Positions 53,885-63,678 of a stretch of DNA of 64,000 nt are shown piece after piece. This stretch comes from an uncultured Tateyamaria sp. (lineage in GTDB: Bacteria; Pseudomonadota; Alphaproteobacteria; Rhodobacterales; Rhodobacteraceae), in contig CANMVD010000002.1 of NCBI GenBank assembly GCA_947501275.1, forward strand, positions 310,001 through 374,000, read 5' to 3'. The translations under genes were made by a program, and so were the position numbers. Under the pieces are notes generated by a model. The model saw only the letters and a list, made by a program, of their open reading frames with translations. It was not told the origin of the DNA and ran no database searches. Position 1 is the stretch's first letter, and the number at the start of each line of letters is the position of its first letter.

Positions 53885-54617
53885 TACCCTGGCGCCACAA
53901 CGCGCCCGGCCCCTGCCCCTTTGCGCCCACAAGCCGCAGTAGATCCCAGCACAGCACCTGATTGCTGGTCATCATGGGCACACCCGTTTCCGCCTCAACC
54001 GTATCAATCAAATCCAATGTGCGCAGATTTGTGCATGACACAAACACCGCATCCATATCCGCGCTGCCTGCCAACCTGATGGCCGCCTCTTTTATCGAAG
54101 AGGGTGCAATCTGTGCGACACGCCCCTCCTCGCTTTCTTCAAAGCTGGCAAAGGCTACGATCCCGATACCGGCCTCTTCCAGCACGTCGCACAAGCGGCG
54201 GGAAACACTTTGAATGTAGGGGCTGAGCAGGCCGATACGTGTCACCTGCATGGCCCGGCAGGCCCGGATCAGAGCCGTAACCGGGTCGCTGACCTCTTCG
54301 GTGGATTTGCCCGCGCGCACCGCCTCCGCCACACGACCAGACCCAATCTGGGCAGAGCCGGACGTGCACCCATACCCAACCGCACGTAAAACAGCCGCTT
54401 CGGGAAACAGAGCCGCAGCGCGTTTCAGTTCCACCTCCATCGCCGACAGGGTGTCGAGTGTAACATGCGTTCCCGACGGCACCCGCGATACGAGAAATTC
54501 AACAGATGGCGGCAGCATCCGGCGCATGTCGTGCTCAATCGTTTCGTCCGCCTGCAACACGATCAGCCCAATCTGGCAGGCCCGCTTCAGCACCAGTTCA
54601 TACGGTTGCGCGGTCAT
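53871..54617 (-). CDS. Asp/Glu racemase-superfamily enzyme (maleate isomerase/EutA-like)
   Basis: A 248-residue protein with the two-Cys active site of the family: YGCTSGSAQIG and VSCTNLRTLDL. Relatives include maleate cis-trans isomerase, arylmalonate decarboxylase and EutA of ectoine utilisation. GSGRVAEAVRAGK and LLSPYIQSVSRRLCD fit maleate isomerase-type proteins. The ATG at 54617 overlaps the M24 peptidase stop by 4 bp. Confidence 0.88.
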   Translation of the reverse strand: MTAQPYELVLKRACQIGLIVLQADETIEHDMRRMLPPSVEFLVSRVPSGTHVTLDTLSAMEVELKRAAALFPEAAVLRAVGYGCTSGSAQIGSGRVAEAVRAGKSTEEVSDPVTALIRACRAMQVTRIGLLSPYIQSVSRRLCDVLEEAGIGIVAFASFEESEEGRVAQIAPSSIKEAAIRLAGSADMDAVFVSCTNLRTLDLIDTVEAETGVPMMTSNQVLCWDLLRLVGAKGQGPGALWRQGITPD

Positions 54618-55765
54618 ATCACACGTATCCCAAGCGCTTGCGGCGCCGAAAGCCACTCAGGCCCATCTTCGCGGATCACTATGTTTTCCTCATGAACCAT
54701 GATGCGCGCATCCGGCAATTTCACATAAGGTTCCAACGTCAGAACCATACCGGGACGCAACACGGTGTGATCCGCTGGGATAATGGATGCGCCTTCCGTC
54801 AATTGCATACCCAAGCCGTGGCCCAAACGCCCGGCACCTTCGCCCAATGACAAAATTGCATCCATTGCGTGATACAGGTCCGCCATGGTGTGCCCTGCTT
54901 TCGCGGTTTCAAATCCGGCCTGCGTCGCCTCAATCAGGTGTACATGGGCAAGGCGAGTCTCATCAGACGGGGCCGCGACGCTGAAGTTCCGATCGAAGTC
55001 ACAGAAGTAACCATCCCAGACAAGGCCTGTGTCCAGCATCAAGACATCGCCGTTGCGCAAAGGCGTGTCTGTCGCGGGAGAGATCACATCACCGTATCCG
55101 CCAACCCCAGCCGCACCCGCAAGATATGGCACCCAATCGGCACCTTCTTCCAGACACAGCATCTGGAACCGTCGAAAGACCTCGGAAAGTGGTACATCGG
55201 GAGCTGCAACTTCGCCAACACGATCAAAGGCCGCATTGGCGATGCCAACTGCATGGCGGATCTTGGCGATTTCCGCGTCAGATTTGATTTGGCGCAGCGT
55301 AGCAGTGATGCTGCCGTCGCTCACAAACGCACGGGCTCCTATCATGGTGCGCAACCGTTCAAAGTCACCTGTTGGCATGCGCACATGGCTTTCCAGCGCA
55401 TCGGCCATCCCAATCGCTGCACCGTCCGGGCTAATCTCGGTCAGCGTATCAGCCAGCAACCCAATGCCGTCGTCGTCGTAGTCCGGTGCGTCCCATGTGC
55501 GAATATCTTCGATCCATGTTTGCGACATCAAATGGGCGCCAATGGCGGGGATCACGGCAATGGGCGCGCCATCTGACGGGATCACCACAAACCACGGGCG
55601 CGTCGGGCTTTCCCAAAAACGGGTGAGGAACCCAGTGTAATACCGGATCTCCGGCTCAGTGGTCAGCAACAGGGCCGCAATGTCACTGTCCTGCATCCTG
55701 GCCTGCGCACGCCTTGTGCGCTGCTGAAACTCGCTTGCAGGGAACCCGCGTGCTGGCAACGTCAA
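54614..55765 (-). CDS. M24-family metallopeptidase (ectoine hydrolase/Xaa-Pro dipeptidase-like)
   Basis: A 383-residue enzyme with a creatinase-N domain then the pita-bread fold. The dinuclear metal ligands are visible: Asp in MLDTGLVWDGYFCDFDRNF, His in GHGLGMQLTEGASII, Glu in MVLTLEPYVK and Glu in MVHEENIVI. EutD/DoeA ectoine hydrolases belong here, as do amidohydrolases of other N-acyl compounds. The start overlaps the PLP gene's stop by 4 bp. Confidence 0.9.
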   Translation of the reverse strand: MTLPARGFPASEFQQRTRRAQARMQDSDIAALLLTTEPEIRYYTGFLTRFWESPTRPWFVVIPSDGAPIAVIPAIGAHLMSQTWIEDIRTWDAPDYDDDGIGLLADTLTEISPDGAAIGMADALESHVRMPTGDFERLRTMIGARAFVSDGSITATLRQIKSDAEIAKIRHAVGIANAAFDRVGEVAAPDVPLSEVFRRFQMLCLEEGADWVPYLAGAAGVGGYGDVISPATDTPLRNGDVLMLDTGLVWDGYFCDFDRNFSVAAPSDETRLAHVHLIEATQAGFETAKAGHTMADLYHAMDAILSLGEGAGRLGHGLGMQLTEGASIIPADHTVLRPGMVLTLEPYVKLPDARIMVHEENIVIREDGPEWLSAPQALGIRVI

Positions 55766-56814
55766 TCCGTGGCCTCTTCGCTCAATATCACCAGAACGCG
55801 CGCGTCGGGGCCAAGGCCCACCTGACCACGCAGCGCAAGAAGCCCGGCGACACCTGCCGCGCCCGATGCTGTCGATTCCAGACCTGCTTGGGCGCAGGCT
55901 GTGGCTCCCGACCGCCCCTCTTCTTCAGTGATGGTGACAAAGACATCGGCGTCGCGTGCCAGCCCCTTCAACGCAATCAATGAAGGTTCTTTGCAATCCA
56001 GCCGCCCCATTTCGGAAACCGGTCCCTTCGTGATCTGGGCCGACCCGGCTCTGATGGATTCAAAAAGGGCGGGCGCGACCTCTGGCTCGACAACGATGAT
56101 CCTGGGGGCATGTCCCCACACCTTGCGGGAGAAAGCGGCGCACGCCGTGGCCAAACCGCCCACACCGGCCTGCAAAAAGATGTGTGTCGGCGCGGCGCTC
56201 ATCTCGGCGGCCGCCTCGTGCATCAAAACCAAGTACCCTTCCATCAGGGTGTAGGGTCGTTGCATGTAACCTGGCCATGAACTGTCTGACAGCAAGATCC
56301 AACCGTTGCTCTGGGCATCGGCCGCAGCAGTTTCCATACTGTCCTCATAGGTCTGACCTGCGCGGCGGACCTGCGCACCCAAGGCACGCAGCCGTGCAGC
56401 AAAGGCCTCGGGCACCGTTTCAGACAAATAGATGACGGCCTGCGCCCCAAAGGCGTTGGCACCTGCCGCAACCGACAGACCATGGTTGCCCGCGCTGGCT
56501 GTCACGTACGTGGCCCCTGCCGCTTCACCTTTTTGGGCATCACACGCGATAACGTAAGCCGCACCCAGCGCCTTGAAACTGCCCAGCCCCATACGCATGC
56601 GTTCGTCTTTGACAAACACGGCACCGACCTCTGCATTTGCGGCCAAGGCATCAGACTGAATCAAAGGGGTTTCGGCCGATTTCGGGCACCGTGCCAGCAG
56701 GGCCAGCGGCGCATCCGCGTTATCGGATGGGAACGGAACAGAAGGCGCTGTCAGCGCCTGAAGGTTGTTCAGGACGGCATCACGATACGCAGCTTGATTT
56801 TCATAATACTCCAT
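55762..56814 (-). CDS. PLP-dependent lyase (diaminopropionate ammonia-lyase/threonine dehydratase-like)
   Basis: A 350-residue fold-type II PLP enzyme. The PLP Lys is in MGLGSFKALGAAYV, ASAGNHGLSVAAGANAFG is the phosphate/substrate loop, and QAGVGGLATACAAF is the glycine-rich phosphate cup. The FKALGxxY context resembles diaminopropionate ammonia-lyase; EutB-type dehydratases are an alternative. It is first in an operon with the M24 and racemase-type genes. Confidence 0.88.
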   Translation of the reverse strand: MEYYENQAAYRDAVLNNLQALTAPSVPFPSDNADAPLALLARCPKSAETPLIQSDALAANAEVGAVFVKDERMRMGLGSFKALGAAYVIACDAQKGEAAGATYVTASAGNHGLSVAAGANAFGAQAVIYLSETVPEAFAARLRALGAQVRRAGQTYEDSMETAAADAQSNGWILLSDSSWPGYMQRPYTLMEGYLVLMHEAAAEMSAAPTHIFLQAGVGGLATACAAFSRKVWGHAPRIIVVEPEVAPALFESIRAGSAQITKGPVSEMGRLDCKEPSLIALKGLARDADVFVTITEEEGRSGATACAQAGLESTASGAAGVAGLLALRGQVGLGPDARVLVILSEEATD

Positions 56815-56861
56815 ACCGCAGGCGTAGCAGTTTTATGGCTTTGGCCAAGTAAAAATTGCAT

Positions 56862-56880
56862 CCCGCCCCACCAAGGCGGG
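56862..56880 (-). terminator. Probable terminator of the RND efflux operon
   Basis: CCCGCC pairs with GGCGGG around a 7-nt loop; on the minus strand, after the pump gene stop, the stem is followed by ATGCAATTTTT, a weak T-rich tail. Confidence 0.65.
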
Positions 56881-56925
56881 CGCGACCGTTTCTTAGACAC
56901 GGCGCGTCCGTCTTTCCCGACAACG

Positions 56926-59900
56926 TCACGCCATTTCGTCACCGCTAACGCGGAAGAACACAGCGTACAGCGTTGGCACCACAATCAACGTCAGGATCGT
57001 GGCAAAGCTGAGGCCGCAGATGATCACAACCGCCAGCGACGTAAAGAACGGATCCCATAGCAGCGGGATGACCCCGAGAACAGTCGTCAACACCCCCAGC
57101 GTCACCGGGCGCACCCGCGACACAGCAGCATCCACAACCGCAGACATGCGTGCCTTGCCCTCGGCTATCTGGCTGTCCGTCTCATCGATAAGAACAATGG
57201 CATTCTTGATCAACATACCCGTCAATGACAGGACCCCGAGAATGGCCATGAACTCCATGGGCGTCTGTGTCGCAGCCAAACCCCACACGACACCGATCAA
57301 TGCCAGGGGCACCGTCAGCCAGATAATCAAAGGTTGGCGCATGGCGTTGAACAGGAAGATGACAACCAGCACCATGGCTCCAAATCCATATGGCATGGTT
57401 GAGGCGAGGCCCGCATTGGCCTCCGCGGAACTGCCGAACTCGCCTTCCCACGACAAACTGTAGCCTGGCGGCAGCGGGATGGCCTCGATCGGCGCGCGCA
57501 CTTCTTCAAACAGATCACCAGATAGAACCCCCGGTGCGTTGTCAGATTGGGCCGTGATGGTCAAAGCACGGTCAATACGGCGCAAGTTGCCTGCTTCAAA
57601 AGCGAGATCAAAGCGATCAACAACCTGACTGATTGGGATATAGGCACCAGCCAACTGGCTAAAGACCTGAATATCGCGCAGCCGCGCGATGTCGTTGCGG
57701 TCAGCCTCAAACGGGCGCATCACGATGTTTCGCAACTCGTCCCCGTCCCGGTACACACCAAGACGGGCACCATTGAGATGACTATAAAGCGCATTGGCGA
57801 TCTCGCCCTGGGTCAACCCCAGACGGCGCGCGTTTTCTGTATTGATCACAGGGCGGATAATCTGCACCTGCTCGCGCCAGTCATCCTTGATCGCGACGGC
57901 CCCTGCCTCTGACATTATAACCTTGGACTGAGCCGCAAGATCACGCAGGACAACGGGATCCGGCCCAGAAAACTTCGCTTCGATCTTGGACCCACCGCTG
58001 GGCCCCAACACGAATTTCCAAACCTTCGCGGTCGCCTCGGGATAGTTTTCGTCAATCCACTCCTGCAACGAAATCCGCAGGGACTCGATCTGTTGATAGT
58101 TTTCGACATCAACAAGGATCTGGCCATAGGCCGCGTTGTCGTTCTCGCCTTCATAGGTCAGCATAAAACGCAGATGCCCGCCGCCAACGGAGGCATTTGT
58201 GCTCGTGACCTCCGGAAGGTCGCGTACATGCGCATCAATCTCCAGCAGATCGGCTTGGGTCTTGGCGATATCGGTGCCCTGAGGCAGGAAGTAGTCGATC
58301 ACAAACTGGTCACGTGTCGAAGATGGAAAGAAGCCCGGCGGCACGAGACTGAACATCGCCATCGCTGAGGCGAACAGCCCCACCACAACCACGATAGTCA
58401 AATAGCGCAAGCGGATCGCACCCGACAGAACCGTACGGTAACCGCGCAGCATTATGTTCTCGCCCTTGTCGTCTTGCCCGCCCCCCGGTTTGAGCAAAAG
58501 CGTGCAGAAATAAGGCGTCAGCCAGATCGCTACGAGCCAGGAAAACAACAGCGCAATTGCGATGGTCCAGAACAGGCTGCCTGCATATTCACCCGTGTTG
58601 TCCGGCGAAAAACCAACCGGAGAAAACGCAAGAAAACCAACGATTGTCCCCCCCAACAGCGGCCACTTCGTCTGGCCGACAACCGTCTGCGCCGCCTTTG
58701 CGGCAGTTTCGCCTTTTTGAACGCGGACCAAGGTGCCTTCGACAACAACAATCGCGTTGTCCACCAGCATCCCCAACGCAATGATCAAGGCGCCCAGTGA
58801 AATCCGCTGCATATCCAATCCGTAGATATACATCCCAAAGAGCGTGCCAGCGACAGTCACCAGCAGGATACCCCCCATCAGGATGCCCGACCGAAGCCCC
58901 ATGAAGATCAGCAACGTGCCCACCACAATCGCCAGAGCCAAAACGACGTTCATTACAAAGTCATCCACTGACGCCTTGACCGAAACGGATTGATCCGAAA
59001 TCGCAAGCACCTCTATGCCGATCGGGCGTTCCGAGATCAGCTCTTGCATCCGCGCCCGCACAGCTTCGCCCATATTGACGACATTGCCGCCAATCGCGTT
59101 AGAGACACCGATCCCGATGGCGGGCCGTCCGTCCCGGAAGATTTTGCCTTGCGCAGGGTCCTGAAAGCCACGCGACACGGTGGCAATGTCCGACAGCCGG
59201 AACGAAGCACCTGTCTGCGCATTGGTGATCAGCAACGCACCGATGGCCTCTGTTGAATTGACAGCACTGCTGGGGCGCAATTCCAGCCGTGTTTGGCCTG
59301 CCTTTATTGACCCTGAAGGCGTGACGAGGTTTTGGCCTTCCAGCACATCCGCGATCTGTTGAGGCGCGAGACCAAGCTCAATCAGACGGGCGGGTGCGTA
59401 TTCCACATAAATGACTTCGTCCTGCACACCGCTCAGAACAACTTTGGACACACCATCAACGGTGACCAGCCCACGTTGCAGATCCTTGGCATAATCGTGC
59501 AGTTCGCCCAGTGAAAACCCTTCGCCAACCACTGCGAAGTAAAGTGAGTAGACGTCGCCGAAATCATCGAACACCTGACTGGCCAGTGCGTTGGGGGGCA
59601 AGGACGCCTGCGCATCATCTACCTTGGCCCGCATCTGGGCAAAGCGTTCGTACAGTGCCGGATAATCCGGGGTAGATGCGATGGTGAACTCTACGGTGAC
59701 ATTGCTGAGACCGGGCGATGAGACGGACCGCACCTCATCCACGCCCTGCAATTGCTGGAGTGCATTTTCGACAACTTCGGTGACCTCTTCCGCCACCTCC
59801 TCGGCACTCGCACCGGGATAAGGCGTAATGATCTGAGCTTGCCGAATGATAAACTCGGGGTCCTCAAACCGGGGCAGATTGACGTAAGCAACATAGCCCG

Positions 59901-59970
59901 CAAGCAGGATAAGCAGCGTGGAAACGGCAGAAATGAGGCGTTTCTCGATGGCAAACTTGGCCAGATCCAT
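56926..59970 (-). CDS. RND efflux transporter permease (AcrB/HAE1 family)
   Basis: A 1,014-residue inner-membrane pump with 12 helices and two periplasmic loops. EVVENALQQLQGVDEVRSVS is a typical start of the porter domain; LIIALGMLVDNAIVVVEGTL carries the proton-relay Asp pair, and SLTGMLIKNAIVLIDETD is the second-half equivalent; VPTLYAVFFRV is near the C-terminus. It begins 3 bp after the adaptor gene. Substrates cannot be inferred; no TolC gene is adjacent. Confidence 0.95.
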   Translation of the reverse strand: MDLAKFAIEKRLISAVSTLLILLAGYVAYVNLPRFEDPEFIIRQAQIITPYPGASAEEVAEEVTEVVENALQQLQGVDEVRSVSSPGLSNVTVEFTIASTPDYPALYERFAQMRAKVDDAQASLPPNALASQVFDDFGDVYSLYFAVVGEGFSLGELHDYAKDLQRGLVTVDGVSKVVLSGVQDEVIYVEYAPARLIELGLAPQQIADVLEGQNLVTPSGSIKAGQTRLELRPSSAVNSTEAIGALLITNAQTGASFRLSDIATVSRGFQDPAQGKIFRDGRPAIGIGVSNAIGGNVVNMGEAVRARMQELISERPIGIEVLAISDQSVSVKASVDDFVMNVVLALAIVVGTLLIFMGLRSGILMGGILLVTVAGTLFGMYIYGLDMQRISLGALIIALGMLVDNAIVVVEGTLVRVQKGETAAKAAQTVVGQTKWPLLGGTIVGFLAFSPVGFSPDNTGEYAGSLFWTIAIALLFSWLVAIWLTPYFCTLLLKPGGGQDDKGENIMLRGYRTVLSGAIRLRYLTIVVVVGLFASAMAMFSLVPPGFFPSSTRDQFVIDYFLPQGTDIAKTQADLLEIDAHVRDLPEVTSTNASVGGGHLRFMLTYEGENDNAAYGQILVDVENYQQIESLRISLQEWIDENYPEATAKVWKFVLGPSGGSKIEAKFSGPDPVVLRDLAAQSKVIMSEAGAVAIKDDWREQVQIIRPVINTENARRLGLTQGEIANALYSHLNGARLGVYRDGDELRNIVMRPFEADRNDIARLRDIQVFSQLAGAYIPISQVVDRFDLAFEAGNLRRIDRALTITAQSDNAPGVLSGDLFEEVRAPIEAIPLPPGYSLSWEGEFGSSAEANAGLASTMPYGFGAMVLVVIFLFNAMRQPLIIWLTVPLALIGVVWGLAATQTPMEFMAILGVLSLTGMLIKNAIVLIDETDSQIAEGKARMSAVVDAAVSRVRPVTLGVLTTVLGVIPLLWDPFFTSLAVVIICGLSFATILTLIVVPTLYAVFFRVSGDEMA

Positions 59971-59973
59971 TGG

Positions 59974-61227
59974 TTAGCCCCCGATCCGGGTCACGGGGCG
60001 AATTTGCATCCCTTCGATGATCTGACTGACCCCGGCAGAGACAATGATGTCTCCTTCGCTGACACCTTCCACTACGACAACGGACTGGGCGGACAAATCG
60101 CCCAACCTCACGCCCCTTCGGCTCACGGTGTTTGCTGCGTCCACGACCCACACAAATGGTGACCCGTCAACGCCCGAGGCGATCGCCGTCAAGGGTACGA
60201 TGATCTCGGGCGCTTGCCCCGGTGCGGTCGACGTCACACGGCCCACCATTCCGGGCAAGATCAATGCACCTTCAGGAATGGCAACGGACACTCGACCACG
60301 ATAGGTTTGCGTCGCACTGTCCGCCTGCACCGAAAATTCGACAACTTCCGCGTCAAATGTCTGACCCGGCAACGCATCAAATATCACCTTGTTTTCAACG
60401 GCCTCGGCCCCATTGGCAACGAGAGCGGTCACATCCGGACCCGGCACATCAAAAGAAAGATGCACCGTCGACAGCGCCTGAAGCAACGCAACGCTTTGCC
60501 CAGCCTGAACATTAGTGAAATTGTCGATGTCTCGCCGGGCAATGATGCCGTCAAAGGGGGCGCGCAAAGTCGCGTAGTCCAGATTGTTGCGAGCGGATTG
60601 TATCTGCGCGTCCAGCCCCCGGATCGCGGCCTCCGCAGCGGCAATATCTTCGGCGCGCGCCCCGGATTGCCCAATGACAAGCTGTTCTGTCTGGGCACGC
60701 AAGTCCGCTTGCGCGACTCGCAGTGTTGCTTCGTCATCATCCAGTCGCGCGGTGGCAACGACTCCACGGCTGGCCAATTCACGTGTCCGCAGCACCTGAT
60801 CCATTGCCTGATCGACCTGAGCCTGCGCGGCTTCGACCGCCGCTTCAAGTGCGACGATTTCCTCGGCACGAGCGCCCGAGCGCAAGGCTGTTAGTTCCGC
60901 CTCGGCCTGATCACGCTGGCTTTGCAATTGCGCCAATTGTGTTTCAAAATCGGCTGGATCCAGCTTGGCGATGACATCCCCTTCGGCCACATCCATCGAG
61001 GCCCGCGCCGGCAATTCCATCACCCGACCACTTACCCGAAAGGTCAGCTGCACCTCGCGCGATGGCAGCACAATGGCCGGATAGGTGCGCTGCACGTTGC
61101 TGGGTGTCGCCTTGACCGTCACCACCTTGGCGGGTCGCACAGGCTGCTCAGCCTCTTGGGCGATGAGTGGTTGGGCAAATCCAGCAAGCCCACCAACGAG
61201 CGCCAAAACTTTAAAAAAGGTTCTCAT
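59974..61227 (-). CDS. RND efflux periplasmic adaptor protein
   Basis: A 417-residue membrane-fusion protein. Signal peptide LALVGGLAGFAQPLIAQ; lipoyl/barrel-sandwich halves (VAEGDVIAKLDPADFETQLA and LRAPFDGIIARRDIDNFTNV) flank a coiled coil with a repeated GARAEEI/GARAEDI pattern (about residues 105-215). The start at 61227 has AAGGAG 5 nt upstream. It is cotranscribed with the permease. Confidence 0.94.
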   Translation of the reverse strand: MRTFFKVLALVGGLAGFAQPLIAQEAEQPVRPAKVVTVKATPSNVQRTYPAIVLPSREVQLTFRVSGRVMELPARASMDVAEGDVIAKLDPADFETQLAQLQSQRDQAEAELTALRSGARAEEIVALEAAVEAAQAQVDQAMDQVLRTRELASRGVVATARLDDDEATLRVAQADLRAQTEQLVIGQSGARAEDIAAAEAAIRGLDAQIQSARNNLDYATLRAPFDGIIARRDIDNFTNVQAGQSVALLQALSTVHLSFDVPGPDVTALVANGAEAVENKVIFDALPGQTFDAEVVEFSVQADSATQTYRGRVSVAIPEGALILPGMVGRVTSTAPGQAPEIIVPLTAIASGVDGSPFVWVVDAANTVSRRGVRLGDLSAQSVVVVEGVSEGDIIVSAGVSQIIEGMQIRPVTRIGG

Positions 61228-61312
61228 CTGCGCTCCTTGATGTTCAACTGTTTTGACCAAAGGTTCCATCCTTTTGCAGCAATGTAAACGAAAGGCACTG
61301 CGCGCCGTGTCC

Positions 61313-61747
61313 ATGAGCGTCCAAATTATGCTTGGAAGCATTCTGTTGCTGGGCTGCGCATTGGTTCACATCCTTGCCATTGCTGCCAGCATCCCGATGG
61401 CGCAACGCATGGCTGGACTATTGCAACCAAGACCTGCGCATATACGCATCAGTGCTTTGTTGTCCTTTGGTGTGCTTGCCCTTGTTTTTGCACACACAAT
61501 TCAAGTTTGGGCATGGGCGATTGCGTTTTATGAACTGGTGCCGTTCGAGACGTTTCCAGCCAGCTTCTACTTTGCCATGGTGACCTATACGACCTTGGGT
61601 TACGGCGACATTGTCCTGAGCGAAGGCCAGCGTATCTTTGCAACTTTTGCCGCTGTGACCGGACTACTGACATTTGGAATCAGCACCGCGGTATTGATCG
61701 GTTATGTGGTGCGTCTGTTGCCGGATGCGTTTGAAGACCGCAATTGA
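61313..61747 (+). CDS. Two-TM ion channel (KcsA/Kir-type pore)
   Basis: A 144-residue membrane protein with about four helices. The potassium-selectivity filter is in VTYTTLGYGDIVLS, and the following FATFAAVTGLLTFGISTAV is the inner helix. The ATG at 61313 has a poor Shine-Dalgarno; GTG at 61307 with AAAGG 11 nt upstream is an alternative. It is divergent from the efflux operon (85 bp). Confidence 0.8.
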   Translation: MSVQIMLGSILLLGCALVHILAIAASIPMAQRMAGLLQPRPAHIRISALLSFGVLALVFAHTIQVWAWAIAFYELVPFETFPASFYFAMVTYTTLGYGDIVLSEGQRIFATFAAVTGLLTFGISTAVLIGYVVRLLPDAFEDRN

Positions 61748-61765
61748 GCTTTTTGCATGCAGGCG

Positions 61766-61823
61766 ATCACATGTGATTCACGCGATGAAAAGTTGTGCAC
61801 GCAATCTTCTGTTGCGACAGAAG
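61766..61823. other. Inverted repeats between the channel and dipeptidase genes
   Basis: ATCACATGTGAT (61766-61777) is a perfect palindrome, and CTTCTGT-TGCG-ACAGAAG (61806-61823) is a 7-bp stem. Both genes converge here, so a termination role is possible, but no T-run is seen. Confidence 0.4.
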
Positions 61824-61878
61824 CCCAGTTGCTAACAACGCGCAATCTTCATAGCTGCCTAAACAATCGCGGGCCACG

Positions 61879-62853
61879 TTAAGCTGGCACGAAATTCTCG
61901 GCGTAAAAGCGATGCCAGTTGTCCCCCATGATGCCCGCGACCTCCGTCTCGCTCAGCCCAGTGGCGCGCAGGCCAGTTTCGATTTTTCCAAAGTCACGAT
62001 TGTCCTTGAACCACGCAGGCATGGGCGGGAAACCGGGTGCTGCGGCAGAGCCCTCGCCATAGTCAATCTCTTTGCTCCAGCGACCCACGCGCATCCACTC
62101 CACTACGCTGTCCGGCTGGTCCTGGCACAGGTCCGTTCCAATCCCAAGCGCATGTGGTCCAAACGTGTCCGCCGTCCGGGCAATCATGTCGCAAAAACTG
62201 GCCAGTGTGCAGTTAGACTTGCCCTTGAGGTGATGCGGATAAACAGAAAAACCCAACATGCCGCCCTTTTCCGTCACAGCGCGAATAACGTCGGCTTTCT
62301 TGTTCCGCAGCGCCGGTGACCATTCATAGGGGTTGGCGTGGGTGATCGCGATGGGCCGCTTGGACAGCTCTGCCGCTTCGATCGTGGAGCGATCCGCCGA
62401 ATGGCTCATGTCAATGACAAGGCCAACCCGGTTCATCTCCTTGATCACCTGGCGCCCCATCCGCGTGATGCCTGCGTCTTCCGCCTCGTAACACCCCGTC
62501 GCAAGCAACGACTGATTGTTGTAGGTCAGCTGCATGAAACGCGCACCAAGGCTGTGCACGATTTCCACAAGGCCGATGTCATCCTCAATCGGGCTGGGGT
62601 TCTGAAACCCGAAAAAGATTGCCGTTCTGCCGCTTTCTCTGGCGCGATCCACGTCGCTCGCCCACAGCCCTTTCATGATGAGGTCGGGGTACATCTCGAA
62701 CCACCGGTTCCACTGCTCAAAGTTCAGGACCGTCTCGCGGAAATTTTCGTGATACGCGATGGTGACATGCACAGCATCAACGCCGCCTTCCCGCATCTGA
62801 CGAAAAATTTTCTCAGACCAATTGGCGTATTGCAGGTTATCAATCAGCATCAT
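61879..62853 (-). CDS. M19 (renal dipeptidase-type) family protein with missing HxD
   Basis: A 324-residue TIM-barrel amidohydrolase-like protein of the membrane dipeptidase family. VGLVIDMSHSADRSTIEAAE, PIAITHANPYEWSP and GIGTDLCQDQPDSVVEWM match the family, with His residues of the metal site. The N-terminal zinc motif DGHNDxP is replaced by LIDNLQYANWSEKIF, so the first two ligands are absent. Activity may be altered or metal content reduced. Confidence 0.85.
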   Translation of the reverse strand: MMLIDNLQYANWSEKIFRQMREGGVDAVHVTIAYHENFRETVLNFEQWNRWFEMYPDLIMKGLWASDVDRARESGRTAIFFGFQNPSPIEDDIGLVEIVHSLGARFMQLTYNNQSLLATGCYEAEDAGITRMGRQVIKEMNRVGLVIDMSHSADRSTIEAAELSKRPIAITHANPYEWSPALRNKKADVIRAVTEKGGMLGFSVYPHHLKGKSNCTLASFCDMIARTADTFGPHALGIGTDLCQDQPDSVVEWMRVGRWSKEIDYGEGSAAAPGFPPMPAWFKDNRDFGKIETGLRATGLSETEVAGIMGDNWHRFYAENFVPA

Positions 62854-63175
62854 GACGACGTTCCGGTATCTGGCGTGCTTTGAGAGCGTTGGAGCAAGTT
62901 GCGATCATCGCCCTGCCCTTTTCGCGCGACTGGCCCAAACTGTCACCGCAACAGGGAAATGGCACGCGAAATTTACACCACTTCTGACGCAGCCCGCGCC
63001 GGATGGCCAACTGCGCGCGGCCGCGTTGCCGTTCGCGTTGCAACCACTATCCGATTGTATCCTTCCGCTTCTCTAAAATCGGTTGTACCACCCGGCACAG
63101 GGCTGGGCGCCGATTTGACGCCGCAAGCAGAGTTGGAACCGCGCAGTTCATGCGCGCAAAGGTGTGGAATGTCTC
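62854..63175. other. Intergenic region between divergent genes
   Basis: About 320 bp between the M19-type gene and the RidA gene. No RNA gene, repeat or convincing short gene is seen. Confidence 0.5.
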
Positions 63176-63517
63176 ATGATTGAACGAATTGAAACCGGTG
63201 AACGCTCATCTAAAATCGTCAAGCACAATGGCGTGGTGTATCTGACCGGACAAGTCGCCGAGGGTGACACCATCCAGGAGCAAGTCCGCCTGTGCCTCGA
63301 CAAAATCGATGCATTGCTGATCAAGGCCGGGTCATCGCGGGAACACATGTTGCGCGTCACAATATGGCTTGCTGACATGAAGGATTTTGCCGGCTTGAAC
63401 GAGGTATGGAACGACTGGGTGCCGACAGGTCACGCCCCGGCACGCGCATGCGGCGAGGCTAAGCTGGCCCGTGCGGAGCTTAAAGTGGAATTCATCGTTG
63501 ACGCCGCCGTCATCTGA
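63176..63517 (+). CDS. RidA/YjgF family protein (second copy)
   Basis: A 113-residue RidA-fold protein. YLTGQVAEGDTIQEQVRLCL is the N-terminal conserved strand-helix, and GHAPARACGEAKLARAELKV has the Pro-x-Arg arrangement of imine/enamine deaminases, unlike the copy at 34251. A dipeptidase-like gene is its divergent neighbour. The start at 63176 is favoured by homology. Confidence 0.9.
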   Translation: MIERIETGERSSKIVKHNGVVYLTGQVAEGDTIQEQVRLCLDKIDALLIKAGSSREHMLRVTIWLADMKDFAGLNEVWNDWVPTGHAPARACGEAKLARAELKVEFIVDAAVI

Positions 63518-63678
63518 ACCGTACGCCCCAGAGCAATGTCAGCCCGGAAGAACTGAGAACTTCCAGATCAAAGCCACCCTCTGCGGTGGTGAAAATGGGG
63601 GTTGGCGAACCTCCGAGTGTAGCGCACCCAATACTCTGGTCAAACGGATCGCCGTGTCGCACGGAACATTTTGACCCG

